Below, piece by piece: positions 30,099-38,181 of a DNA stretch of 64,000 nt. Position numbers and translations under genes: made by a program. The notes below the pieces were generated by a model. That model was not told the origin of the DNA and made no database searches. It saw only the letters and a program-made list of their open reading frames with translations. The stretch comes from a virus. Location: positions 3,871-67,870 of the IMG/VR virus record IMGVR_UViG_3300000115_000007. One strand, written 5' to 3'. Numbering within the stretch: the stretch's first letter is position 1; each line of letters begins with the position of its first letter.

Positions 30099-31212
30099 GA
30101 CAGCAAAAAGAGCTAAAGTTAAACCAACATTTTCTCGACGTGCAAGAACTGGTTTTGCGGCTGCGCCTCAAGATAACTTTCGTAATTTTAATGATTACGT
30201 CCGAACAGAAGTTGATAAGAAAGATGTTATAAGCAAGATTAAGTCTTATATCAGAAAAGTTGTTCCTAAAACTGATGCCAAAATAGCCATGGAAGCGCCT
30301 GAGTGGTCCTTTGCGGGTCTACCTTTATTGGCATCTACTATCGTATGGAAAGAAATGGATAAAGAATTCCCAGCATGGTGGGATGCTGATAAGGTTCTGA
30401 AAAAGCATGTAAAAGAATTACTAGCGCGCGGTAGAGCTAAACAAGCTGAAAAGGCTAATAAGCCAGAAGAAACTGGTCCAGTAAAGAAAACCATTCAAGA
30501 AATTATTCAAGAGCGTACGTCTGAATTTATCGGCGGAATTGATAATGTCGTAGATAATTGGGAAACTGCTGGCGACTATTCAGTCTATGACGAATTAAAG
30601 AAAATCGATGCTCCATATAATATGGCTAAGACTGCTTTTGCGTATTATACACCTCAGATGAATGAAATCAATGAGCTTGTCAATGATAAGCCTGAAGATC
30701 TTCTTGAGGCATATTCAAGCTGGTCAACATCACGTCGTAAAAAATATCTAAAATTTCTTACCGAACTATGTGCTGAAATCGAAAAGTATATGGCTTCGAA
30801 AAAAGCTTTGCGTGCTACTCGTAAACCCAAAGTTAAAACTGCAGACAAACAGGTTGAAAAACTTAACTATGCAAAAGAGTCGAAAGAATATAAGCTAACA
30901 TCTATTACGCCTACTTCAATTATCGGTGCAATGCGGCTTTATACTTTCAATACGAAATATAGAGAATTAACTGAATATGTGTGTCAAAAGGCAATTGGCT
31001 TTGAAGTCAAAGGTACTACTATTCTCGGATTGGATGCTGACCTATGTCGGAGCACACGTCTCCGTAAGCCTGATGAATTTATTCCAGCAATCTTGAGTAA
31101 ATCATCAACACAGATCAATAAAGAATGGTCAAAGCTTACGACTAAAACATCAAAAAATGTTAATGGTCGTATTAATAAAGATGTTATCATATTAAGAGCT
31201 TTGGCAAAGTAG
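30085..31212 (+). CDS. Conserved T4-like hypothetical protein (375 aa)
   Basis: Start 30085 (MVARKTAKR) sits nine bases after AAAGGA; ATG 30079 is too close. Basic N-terminus, then long helices with Lys/Glu. Large for this region and placed just upstream of gp33 and gp32 in the replication/transcription block. A DNA-linked role is possible from position only. Confidence 0.65.
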   Translation: MVARKTAKRAKVKPTFSRRARTGFAAAPQDNFRNFNDYVRTEVDKKDVISKIKSYIRKVVPKTDAKIAMEAPEWSFAGLPLLASTIVWKEMDKEFPAWWDADKVLKKHVKELLARGRAKQAEKANKPEETGPVKKTIQEIIQERTSEFIGGIDNVVDNWETAGDYSVYDELKKIDAPYNMAKTAFAYYTPQMNEINELVNDKPEDLLEAYSSWSTSRRKKYLKFLTELCAEIEKYMASKKALRATRKPKVKTADKQVEKLNYAKESKEYKLTSITPTSIIGAMRLYTFNTKYRELTEYVCQKAIGFEVKGTTILGLDADLCRSTRLRKPDEFIPAILSKSSTQINKEWSKLTTKTSKNVNGRINKDVIILRALAK

Positions 31213-31223
31213 AAAGGAATAAA

Positions 31224-31457
31224 ATGAGCGAAGAAATACAATTTATGAATCGTGCAAAATTTAGTAAAATTATTGAATCACAGGTAATTGATAAGAAGCT
31301 ATCGTATATGGACGCAGTAATTGAAACATGTGATATGACAAATATCGATCCACAAGATGTTAAAAAGTTTATCTCAAAAGTAATTAAAGAAAAAATCGAG
31401 GCTGAAGCGATGAGTCTTAATTTTTTACCAAAACAAAATGAATTGCTATTTGAATGA
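31224..31457 (+). CDS. 33: Late-transcription co-activator gp33-like protein
   Basis: A 77-residue protein. KLSYMDAVIETCDMTNI, KKFISKVIKEKIEAEA and NFLPKQ align in order with T4 gp33 (MSYLEAT, KFI..IIEKIQSEA, NLL). The extreme C-terminus ELLFE resembles the hydrophobic/acidic clamp-binding tail of T4 gp33, which links host RNA polymerase to the gp45 sliding clamp at TATAAATA promoters. Shorter than T4 gp33 (112 residues) because the N-terminus is reduced. Consistent with the many late promoters in the window. Confidence 0.8.
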   Translation: MSEEIQFMNRAKFSKIIESQVIDKKLSYMDAVIETCDMTNIDPQDVKKFISKVIKEKIEAEAMSLNFLPKQNELLFE

Positions 31458-31630
31458 TACGTTGGTACGATTATGTAGCAGTGGCCATCATGACAGTGTT
31501 TATATTTCCAGCTGCAATAATGATATTACCGCCAATAATTAATTTAAATGCTATTATACCTCTGTATGCTTCTTGGTATATGTGGGTAATGTACTGCGAT
31601 AAAAGACAGAGTATGGAAAATGACAGATAA
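31454..31630 (+). CDS. Small membrane protein (58 aa)
   Basis: Starts in an ATGA overlap with gp33. Two hydrophobic segments (VAVAIMTVFIFPAAIMIL and IIPLYASWYMWVMY). Function unknown. Confidence 0.6.
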   Translation: MIRWYDYVAVAIMTVFIFPAAIMILPPIINLNAIIPLYASWYMWVMYCDKRQSMENDR

Positions 31631-31745
31631 CGAAATACAAGAATTTATTAAAATGTTTAAAGGAGTACTACCAGACCCAGACAACTATCCGACAACTTTT
31701 GACTATTACTATCAACTATATAAACATATAAAACAAAGGAACTAA
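31620..31745 (+). CDS. Small soluble protein (41 aa)
   Basis: MTDNEIQEFIKMFKGVLPDP then PTTFDYYYQLYKHI. Overlaps the membrane protein gene by 11 bases. Similar short proteins precede gp32 in related phages as I recall, but this is unverified. Confidence 0.55.
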   Translation: MTDNEIQEFIKMFKGVLPDPDNYPTTFDYYYQLYKHIKQRN

Positions 31746-31746
31746 A

Positions 31747-31941
31747 ATGTTTGAACTAATTATGATCACGATGCTCTTTTTGAATGATAATGAAGAGTTT
31801 TTTAATGCCGGACCGGCAAATAAAGAAGCTGGCCGTACATGGCAATATACGGGAACTCAACCTGTTCCTGAAGGCCATGTTGCGATCCCATCAATTAATC
31901 CAGACACTGGTAAAGAAACAGTTATTTTCATCAGAAAATAA
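31747..31941 (+). CDS. Hypothetical protein (64 aa)
   Basis: Preceded by AAAGGA. Beta-rich with PEGHVAIPSINPDTGKETV. Ends just before the gp32 promoter. Unrecognised. Confidence 0.65.
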   Translation: MFELIMITMLFLNDNEEFFNAGPANKEAGRTWQYTGTQPVPEGHVAIPSINPDTGKETVIFIRK

Positions 31942-31954
31942 TGATATATAACAA

Positions 31955-31983
31955 TGTACAAAGCGTACAATATATTGTATAAT
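31955..31983 (+). promoter_or_regulatory. Early-type promoter for gp32
   Basis: TGTACA, 17 bases, perfect TATAAT. The strongest -10 of the family, fitting the high demand for gp32. The 46-base leader before the start could carry an autoregulatory site, though none is obvious. Confidence 0.8.
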
Positions 31984-32029
31984 AATTCAGTAATATAAAA
32001 CATAATTCAGCAAATATAAGGAATATAAT

Positions 32030-32929
32030 ATGTCTTTTGCAAATCTTAAACGTGACCGCGGTCAAATCAACAAACTCGTTGCAGCAGCCGAAGCTGTTGG
32101 TGGAGGGACTTCTTCAAATAAATATACAGATGATCGTATGTGGAAGCCTACTGTTGATAAACAGAATAATGGTTATGCTATTATTCGCTTTCTTCCAGCT
32201 ACTGAAGGTGCCGAACTTCCATGGGTTCGTTATTGGGATCATGGTTTTAAAGGTCCAACTGGTAAATGGTATATCGAAAAATCACTTACATCTATTGGTC
32301 AAGATGATCCAGTCGGAGAACTTAATAGTAAGCTATGGAATACCGGGCTAGAATCTGACAAAGAAACAGCACGTCGTCAAAAGCGGCGGTTGCATCACGT
32401 GTCAAATATTCTTGTGGTATCAGATCCGGGTAATCCTGCTAATGAGGGTAAAGTATTTCTTTATCAATATGGCAAGAAAATCTTTGACAAATTGATGGAT
32501 GCAATGCAACCAGAGTTTGCAGATGAAGAACCAATTAATCCATTTGATTTTTGGTCTGGTGCTAACTTCAAACTGAAAATTCGGGATGTTGAAGGCTATC
32601 GCAATTACGATAAATCAGAATTTGCTCGTCAAGAAGCATTGTCTGAGGATGATACAAAGCTTGAAGGAATTTACAATTCCATGCACGATTTAAACAAGTA
32701 TGCAGAAGAAGGATATAAATCATATGCTGAACTAAAAACTAAGCTAATGAGTGTACTAGGTGAAGCAGCTGTTGCCGGTGCGCCTACCATGGCTCAAGAC
32801 CGCAGTCTTGGTGAAGAACGTCCAGCGCCTGCTATCAAAGCAGTTCCTGAGCCGGCAATAAATGCAGTATCAAGTTCAGATGATGAAGATGATATTATGT
32901 CTCATTTTGCTAATTTAGTTAATGATTAA
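32030..32929 (+). CDS. 32: gp32 single-stranded DNA-binding protein
   Basis: A 299-residue protein with the T4 gp32 layout: basic N-terminus (ANLKRDRGQINKL) for cooperative binding, OB core (WVRYWDHGFKGPTGKWYIEK, NILVVSDPGNPANEGKVFLY, FDFWSGANFKLKI), and an acidic C-terminal tail (SSSDDEDDIMSHFANLV) for partner contacts. Unusually, there is no cysteine in the whole protein; the zinc-knuckle position reads IGQDDPVGELNSKLW, where relatives have CPVC. Coats ssDNA in replication and recombination. Confidence 0.93.
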   Translation: MSFANLKRDRGQINKLVAAAEAVGGGTSSNKYTDDRMWKPTVDKQNNGYAIIRFLPATEGAELPWVRYWDHGFKGPTGKWYIEKSLTSIGQDDPVGELNSKLWNTGLESDKETARRQKRRLHHVSNILVVSDPGNPANEGKVFLYQYGKKIFDKLMDAMQPEFADEEPINPFDFWSGANFKLKIRDVEGYRNYDKSEFARQEALSEDDTKLEGIYNSMHDLNKYAEEGYKSYAELKTKLMSVLGEAAVAGAPTMAQDRSLGEERPAPAIKAVPEPAINAVSSSDDEDDIMSHFANLVND

Positions 32930-32940
32930 ATATAACTGAG

Positions 32941-32970
32941 AAATGCCGGCTTAATGCCGGCATTTTTTTA
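32941..32970 (+). terminator. Rho-independent terminator after gp32
   Basis: AAATGCCGGC-TTAAT-GCCGGCATTT followed by Ts. Lies between convergent genes and overlaps the end of the tape-measure gene region. Confidence 0.9.
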
Positions 32971-35343
32971 TTAATATGCGTAAAGCTGTTGCCTATTTGG
33001 TGGTCCCCATCCTTCAAATCTAGGATCAAATCTTGCATGAGAAGATCCAACCGGAGGATTTGGTATAACTACTGGTGCTGATGTTGAAGTTGTGCTATTG
33101 TCAATGTTTCCAATTAATACGCCCTGCCCCTGACTTCTTGAAGCTTCTAAACTAAAATAGGCATCTTTTAATTCATCAGCAGCTCTTTGCGCAGAAGGCA
33201 TAAGTTTCTTTGTAACAGCATGACCGGTTAATGCATTAAACAATGCAACCCCAGCTCCCTCTAGAGATCGATCTTCTGCTTCGGTGCCAACAGCAGCAAC
33301 AATACCTGTCTCTACTGCCTTCGCGACAGCTTGTACAACTTCTGCTTCAAAACTTTTAACTGTTGGAAGTGTGCCAAATGCTTCTCTTTGATATTCTGCA
33401 TCCATATCGAGGAGCGCAACAGGCTTTGCTTTTAAATTTAATGTTTCTAATATTTTATTTCCCATTGGCATATTGCCAATCGTACTTATAACATTACTCT
33501 TTATGTCTGCAGCCGAAGGAATAAAGTCAAATATCATATCTATCAGCCCTTGTAATTTTTCTACAACTGATTCAACAATTCCACTCATCATTTGTTTACC
33601 TTCAGTAACAATATCAGAAATCATATTAGGAATAAAACTAGTAAATATATTTTTTATCCCAGTCCATATAGAACCATTTGGCTGTGGATCTCCTTCGGCC
33701 CCTTCTGTTTTAGCAAATAGGTTTGTAAATGATGTTACCATCGCCGTTATCTTTGCAGGAATAGCAACCGTAAATACATTTTTCAAATCATCCCAAAGAG
33801 CACCGGCTGACAGTGATATACCTTCTTTAAAATCTTTTACTATACTTTTTATTTTATTAGGAAGGGCTACTGTAAATATACTTGTAACACCACTCCAAGC
33901 TTTTTGGATCGTACTAAGTTCACCAGTTTTTCTTATAGCCATTGGATCTTTATCACCAAATCCCATCAAGCTTTTTATACCTGTTAGTACGCCACCAACA
34001 GATTCTACTATATCTTCCATCCAACTACCTTGGTATGCTTTACTCCAAGCTTCTTTAAGTGATTTACCAGAAAATATATCTTTAATGAATACTACTACAC
34101 GTTCCATGGTTCGGACTGGAGCCATTAATAAGCTTTTAAATAATTTTTCAAAGGAAAACTGTTCGGCCCAGATACCAATTTTTCCTATCATAGATCCGTC
34201 ATCCCATTTACCGTCTTCACCAACTCCCCATGGTAATAGCTTTCTAAGAATCCATAGCATTGCGTTTTTAATTAAATCAAATGGTGCTCCAACAAAATTA
34301 GATAACGCAGTAGTAAGTCCTTCAGAAAAAGACATTGCCCAGGTCTCACCTTTTCCAGACTCTTCTTGAAATTTTTGAATTCCTGCGAATGCTGACATGA
34401 GGACACCAATAGGCCATAATACTTTATTGAATATTCCTTTGAATAATTTAAAAACGGCTGATCCCTTAATAGATGATCCAACAGAACCGAGTGATGATAA
34501 CATTTTTCCAAACGCTCCGCTCATTACTTCTGTTATAGCAGACCCGGCTGCCCGTAGTGGTTGCAGTATCTTGCTTATTCCTTGAGTTACTCTATGAACT
34601 ATGGAAACTGGTTGAGCCGTAAATCTTCCACCGGGACCACGGCCTGTAACTGGTTTTCCGTCTATACCAAGACCTACCATTGAGTAATATCTAGCCTTTA
34701 ATCCGTTCATGAAGTTTGCCATTCTAGTAGATATTTGTGTAGTAAGAGGTGTTTTCAATTCACGGCTGCCAGTGTTTAACTGCCTAGGTCCTGCTCCTTT
34801 CATATCACCATCAAATCCAAACATTCTTAATGCGGACCCTCTTAACTTAGCTATTTTGTCAAAAAACCACATAGAAAAATTAGCATATGGAGCAGGAACT
34901 AATTTTCCAAGAAGTTTGTCTGCAGTTTTTAACGGTATAAGTCCTTTTAAAGTTTTTCCTATTTTTTCAGCGTTCATTATAGCTAATTTTTCCCACCCAC
35001 GAAGACCAGCAAGGGCGACACCTAATGCTGCCAATCCAGCAGTAAATGCAACTATTCCTTTAATTCCAGGAATATTTGGTAAGTTAAGTCCGGACGTAGT
35101 AGAGCCACTGGAGCTAGACGTTGGTCGGCGAGGAGCATTAGATGCTTGCTTTGCTTCTCTCTCTGCTTCTATACGTCTTCTTTCTGTCTCAGCAGCTTGG
35201 TCTTTCATAAAATCAATGAATTGTGTAAATTTAATATTTAATTCTTCAAGCGAATGACTCTGCTTCGCCTGAGATCTTATATCTTGAGCGTTATAAGCAG
35301 CCATGTGATTTGCTAGATCGTTTAAGTCTTTTATTTGGGCCAT
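32971..35343 (-). CDS. Tail tape-measure-like protein (790 aa)
   Basis: Largest minus-strand gene. Charged coiled-coil N-terminus (about 1-75), a Ser/Thr linker, hydrophobic segments (IVAFTAGLAALGVALAG; VLWPIGVLMSAFAGI), then repeated amphipathic units with W-GV/IF-VA-P-KI patterns (about 490-610). This mixture of coiled coil, membrane-active helices and repeats is typical of tape measures, and it lies directly after the gp26-like/frameshift gene, as tape measures do. Functional equivalent of T4 gp29; sequence identity to gp29 not evident to me. Confidence 0.75.
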   Translation of the reverse strand: MAQIKDLNDLANHMAAYNAQDIRSQAKQSHSLEELNIKFTQFIDFMKDQAAETERRRIEAEREAKQASNAPRRPTSSSSGSTTSGLNLPNIPGIKGIVAFTAGLAALGVALAGLRGWEKLAIMNAEKIGKTLKGLIPLKTADKLLGKLVPAPYANFSMWFFDKIAKLRGSALRMFGFDGDMKGAGPRQLNTGSRELKTPLTTQISTRMANFMNGLKARYYSMVGLGIDGKPVTGRGPGGRFTAQPVSIVHRVTQGISKILQPLRAAGSAITEVMSGAFGKMLSSLGSVGSSIKGSAVFKLFKGIFNKVLWPIGVLMSAFAGIQKFQEESGKGETWAMSFSEGLTTALSNFVGAPFDLIKNAMLWILRKLLPWGVGEDGKWDDGSMIGKIGIWAEQFSFEKLFKSLLMAPVRTMERVVVFIKDIFSGKSLKEAWSKAYQGSWMEDIVESVGGVLTGIKSLMGFGDKDPMAIRKTGELSTIQKAWSGVTSIFTVALPNKIKSIVKDFKEGISLSAGALWDDLKNVFTVAIPAKITAMVTSFTNLFAKTEGAEGDPQPNGSIWTGIKNIFTSFIPNMISDIVTEGKQMMSGIVESVVEKLQGLIDMIFDFIPSAADIKSNVISTIGNMPMGNKILETLNLKAKPVALLDMDAEYQREAFGTLPTVKSFEAEVVQAVAKAVETGIVAAVGTEAEDRSLEGAGVALFNALTGHAVTKKLMPSAQRAADELKDAYFSLEASRSQGQGVLIGNIDNSTTSTSAPVVIPNPPVGSSHARFDPRFEGWGPPNRQQLYAY

Positions 35344-35352
35344 CGTTTATTC

Positions 35353-35544
35353 CTACTGCTTTTGCTGTCGCTCTTTGTGTCTTCGCTCTTCTTCTTTCAT
35401 ATGATCAATTAACATCATTAAATATATTTCTCTCTCCCAGGGTATCATATTTTCTAGTTCAGTAAGTGCATAATTATGATCCTGCATCATCCTAAAATTA
35501 CTTTGATAGTAGTGTAGGAGATTTTCATGGGAGAGACATATTAA
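35353..35544 (-). CDS. -1 frame extension of the gp26-like gene (tail assembly chaperone type)
   Basis: Reading the -1 frame from the T8 run at the end of the gp26-like gene gives 63 open codons: LICLSHENLLHYYQSNFRMM, then QDHNYALTELENMIPWERE and a charged helical end. A stand-alone 45-residue frame would start at 35490 but has no clear ribosome-binding site. Position (between gp26-like and tape measure) and slippery run mirror the G/GT frameshift of tailed phages. An independent small gene (gp51-like) is the alternative. Confidence 0.65.
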   Translation of the reverse strand, partial: LICLSHENLLHYYQSNFRMMQDHNYALTELENMIPWEREIYLMMLIDHMKEEERRHKERQQKQ

Positions 35545-36251
35545 AAAAAATCGGCCATTCCTTCTAGTTTCTTTTTATTATGATGACCACATTCTGAGCA
35601 GTCAAACTCAACATCTTTCATAACAGTTGGCATTTTATCAGTGTAATTTTTAATCTTTTCAAATTGCTCAGTGTTTAAAGATTCAATAAAATTAGTAATC
35701 GCTTTTGAATCTTCGTCTTTAACAATAATTCTATCATCTGCTGTGTTAACATATTTAATACAATAACCTAACATACGAATTGACATATCAGAAGGTGACA
35801 TGTTAGTCATTGTTGGATCATTTAAACTATTAAAACTTGGCCATTGCATTTCTAAAGATATGTCGTCAGTTAATTCAATAATGTTACTAATTTCTGGAAG
35901 ATCTGGTTTTGTATCAATTAAATTAATAGACAATTCATTTGATGTTTCACACTCCTCACATGCCACGCCAATTTTAGCTGTTTCACCTACAGACTTAGAT
36001 CTAATAATAATAAACATATATTCAATATCAAAAACTGCTAAGTCATTCCATTTAATATCAGCTTCCGGGTCAACACACGCTTTAATTGTATCAACAATTG
36101 CTCCAAACATTTGTTGAGCATCTTGTGATTCAAGCGCTATCATTAAAACTTTTTCTTCTCTTACTAAGTACGGTCTAAATTTTATAATTTGACCGGTAGT
36201 AGGAATACTCATTTCATATTTGGGTTTATCATTTAGTACTGGTAGTGCCAT
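35541..36251 (-). CDS. 26: gp26-like baseplate protein (T4_baseplate family)
   Basis: A 236-residue protein. N-terminal TTGQIIKFRPYLVREEKVLM is the characteristic opening of the T4 gp26 family, and two CxxC pairs (GVACEECETSNEL and EFDCSECGHHNKKKL) form a zinc ribbon. Frame 0 ends GAT TTT TTT TAA, immediately at a run of eight T. GAGGTAATA ribosome-binding site. Role: baseplate hub or tail-assembly chaperone. Confidence 0.8.
   Translation of the reverse strand: MALPVLNDKPKYEMSIPTTGQIIKFRPYLVREEKVLMIALESQDAQQMFGAIVDTIKACVDPEADIKWNDLAVFDIEYMFIIIRSKSVGETAKIGVACEECETSNELSINLIDTKPDLPEISNIIELTDDISLEMQWPSFNSLNDPTMTNMSPSDMSIRMLGYCIKYVNTADDRIIVKDEDSKAITNFIESLNTEQFEKIKNYTDKMPTVMKDVEFDCSECGHHNKKKLEGMADFF
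35543..35550 (-). promoter_or_regulatory. Putative -1 ribosomal frameshift site (T8 run)
   Basis: On the minus strand the gene ends GA-TTTTTTTT-AA. Slipping back one base on T-TTT-TTT converts the stop into TTA and continues for 63 codons to a TAG at 35353. Confidence 0.6.
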
Positions 36252-36286
36252 TATATTACCTCATTGTTTAAAATTATATTATTCAT

Positions 36287-37045
36287 TTAACCTGGATCTT
36301 TCCACGGTTTCTTTTGACCATTAGTTCTACTAGTTTTTAAAGATCCTCTTAAATCTGGATTAATCCATGTGCTTTTCTTTACTGCTGCTAACATCGGATT
36401 AATGTTAACTATTTTTCTTTTGGATCTTTGGCTTACATAATTCTTTTCACTTCTCCAGTTTGTGTAAGTCATAGTAATTGTAATTTCAACAGTTCCATTA
36501 TTATCATTTGCTAAATCTATTTGAGCAAGCGCAATTGGGAAAGCATCCTCTAAAACGACGCTATATACTACATTTCCATTCGAATCTAATTGATGAATGA
36601 CTACGTCTTTTGCATAACCACCGAACCGGCCTTTTTTAAACTCTATTTCATTAGTATCTAAATCAATTTGCCTAGACATCCATACTTCAAAATAGTCTCG
36701 AATTTTATAATCATTTGTTTCATAAAATGAGAAATTGACATCTTGAACGCTATATCCGTATGAAACTTTTTCTGATTTCATTCCGATTCTTCGATCGTTG
36801 GTTAGTATGCTTCTCATTGGTAATGTACAAGATTTGCATAATAAATTGACATCGCCGGTAGGATGCATTCGAGCATGATCACCGGCTTGCTGTATCACAT
36901 CATCAGGAGGCACGTCGGCGGCAACTTGTGAAACTATTGCATTCGGGCCAAGAGCAGGTAATTCAACTGCAAACTTATTAGGTCTTGCAAGACCTTGTAC
37001 CATCATGCTTTTAAATCTTTCAACTCCTAAGTCAACTTGTTTCAT
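36287..37045 (-). CDS. Tail-tube-fold protein (gp19/gp54-like)
   Basis: A 252-residue protein. NFSFYETNDYKIRDYFEVWM and VVIHQLDSNGNVVYSVVLED followed by AFPIALAQIDL are conserved blocks of the T4 tube/tube-initiator family (gp19, gp48, gp54). A C-terminal basic extension (KKSTWINPDLRGSLKTSR) is longer than gp19 and suits the tube initiator gp54. It overlaps the next upstream gene by four bases. Which of the two roles it has is uncertain. Confidence 0.7.
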   Translation of the reverse strand: MKQVDLGVERFKSMMVQGLARPNKFAVELPALGPNAIVSQVAADVPPDDVIQQAGDHARMHPTGDVNLLCKSCTLPMRSILTNDRRIGMKSEKVSYGYSVQDVNFSFYETNDYKIRDYFEVWMSRQIDLDTNEIEFKKGRFGGYAKDVVIHQLDSNGNVVYSVVLEDAFPIALAQIDLANDNNGTVEITITMTYTNWRSEKNYVSQRSKRKIVNINPMLAAVKKSTWINPDLRGSLKTSRTNGQKKPWKDPG

Positions 37046-37623
37046 AGCATCCCTCTTGAGTTTCTATACACTTCTCTGCCAGATGCTTTATTCCAAGACG
37101 CAGTTGGAAGAAAGGTAGCTATCTCCCACTCAGGCGCGTGTACTTTTGCTAATCGACTTTTTAAATGTTTTTTAAGATAGTGTTTAATAGTAGGTTTGTA
37201 ATATTGCATATTGCTAGCCGCTTTTACAGTAGCATACGTGACATTAAAATCATCATCTGACGCTGTTGTCATTAATGCATCTAGGAATTTAGCCCTAAGA
37301 ACTGGAGGTAAGTAATGTAGATTCATCCCTAAAAAGCCTCCTTTTGCTTTACCGATAATAATAACAAGTGGAAAAGAATCATAGAATGGCAGTGTTTCTT
37401 TATGTTTAGGATCATAGAAAAACATACACATTTTACCAATATCGGTATTATTACTAAGAGTTAACTCTTCTTCTTGCATTAATGCGCCTTGATTAATTCT
37501 GCGAAATTCTTTTCCTCGCATTGTAGTTATTTTTTTACGGAACCACTCGCGCGACTCTTTGGTGCGAGGAGTGATCCCTGCACGAAAAGCTTCTAATTCT
37601 AGTTTTTTAAATATCTCTGTCAT
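37042..37623 (-). CDS. Conserved T4-like virion/assembly protein (193 aa)
   Basis: CMFFYDPKHKETLPFYDSFP and GGFLGMNLHYLPPVLRAKFL are striking blocks that I associate with a protein conserved near gp4 in T4-like phages; I cannot assign its T4 name (gp2-type DNA-end protein is one idea). Basic C-terminus. Sits between gp4 and the tube-like gene. Confidence 0.6.
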   Translation of the reverse strand: MTEIFKKLELEAFRAGITPRTKESREWFRKKITTMRGKEFRRINQGALMQEEELTLSNNTDIGKMCMFFYDPKHKETLPFYDSFPLVIIIGKAKGGFLGMNLHYLPPVLRAKFLDALMTTASDDDFNVTYATVKAASNMQYYKPTIKHYLKKHLKSRLAKVHAPEWEIATFLPTASWNKASGREVYRNSRGML

Positions 37624-37628
37624 GACTC

Positions 37629-37636
37629 TATTTATA
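37629..37636 (-). promoter_or_regulatory. Possible minus-strand late promoter
   Basis: TATTTATA on the plus strand reads TATAAATA on the minus strand. It ends only five bases before the ATG at 37623, so a transcript would be nearly leaderless; could be coincidence. Confidence 0.35.
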
Positions 37637-38126
37637 CTTTTTTCTTAGGTTTCTTCATTGTCGGCAGAGGTTTTAAACTTTTGCCCTTTGGTCGTATTCC
37701 CATTTTATCAAGAGTATTTTCAGTCCATATTTGAAATTCCCAATTGCGGTCATCTGCATAATTTTTTGCGGCTTTCCATTTATTCATATTCTTTACATAA
37801 GTCAATCCTTCGGTAATATAACGTTTTGTTTTTTTACCTGGATTTTTGGGAGGTCGCGTTTCTTTATCTGGTTTGATTTCAACTAATATAGTTTTTTTAT
37901 TCTTAAATGTAATTTTAAGATCAACAAAATATCTATGATATTTTTTATCAACTTCATACAAATATGGTACTACAACTTCTTCGCTTGACCATGATATAAC
38001 ATCACTTTGCTCATCACACCATTTAAAACAATGACGCTCCCACATTGATCTATACACTATATTGGTATAGTCTCCTTTATATTTGTTTGGATTCTTTGGT
38101 TTGTATTTACCAGAATATGTTTTCAT
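37632..38126 (-). CDS. 4: gp4 head completion protein (TnsA-like nuclease fold)
   Basis: A 164-residue protein. GKYKPKNPNKYKGDYTNIVY opens it as in T4 gp4; RSMWERHCFKWCDEQSDVI with SWSSEEVVVPY, RYFVDLKI and LVEIKPDKETRPP follow the TnsA/endonuclease-like core (Glu, Asp and ExK positions). gp4 finishes filled heads before tail joining. Very basic tail (LKPLPTMKKPKKKV). Confidence 0.88.
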   Translation of the reverse strand: MKTYSGKYKPKNPNKYKGDYTNIVYRSMWERHCFKWCDEQSDVISWSSEEVVVPYLYEVDKKYHRYFVDLKITFKNKKTILVEIKPDKETRPPKNPGKKTKRYITEGLTYVKNMNKWKAAKNYADDRNWEFQIWTENTLDKMGIRPKGKSLKPLPTMKKPKKKV

Positions 38127-38135
38127 GTTTTCCCA

Positions 38136-38143
38136 TATAAATA
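38136..38143 (+). promoter_or_regulatory. Late promoter TATAAATA (plus strand)
   Basis: Exact match followed by TAACTAACA, the same extension as at 51652. It is 38 bases before gp48. Confidence 0.7.
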
Positions 38144-38163
38144 TAACTAACAGAATTTAACTA

Positions 38164-38171
38164 TATTTATT
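38164..38171 (-). promoter_or_regulatory. Divergent late promoter, one mismatch (AATAAATA)
   Basis: On the minus strand, 37 bases before the gp4 start. With 38136 it forms a divergent late promoter pair for the two tail operons. Confidence 0.45.
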
Positions 38172-38181
38172 AGGAAAACAT

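Noticed and set aside
33473-34585. Long plus-strand open frames opposite the tape-measure gene
   Set aside because: They are antisense to a well-supported 790-residue gene, lack ribosome-binding sites and show the composition expected of a complementary strand.
34709-35257. Plus-strand open frame of 182 codons opposite the tape-measure N-terminus
   Set aside because: Shadow frame of the real minus-strand gene; no start site or motif of its own.
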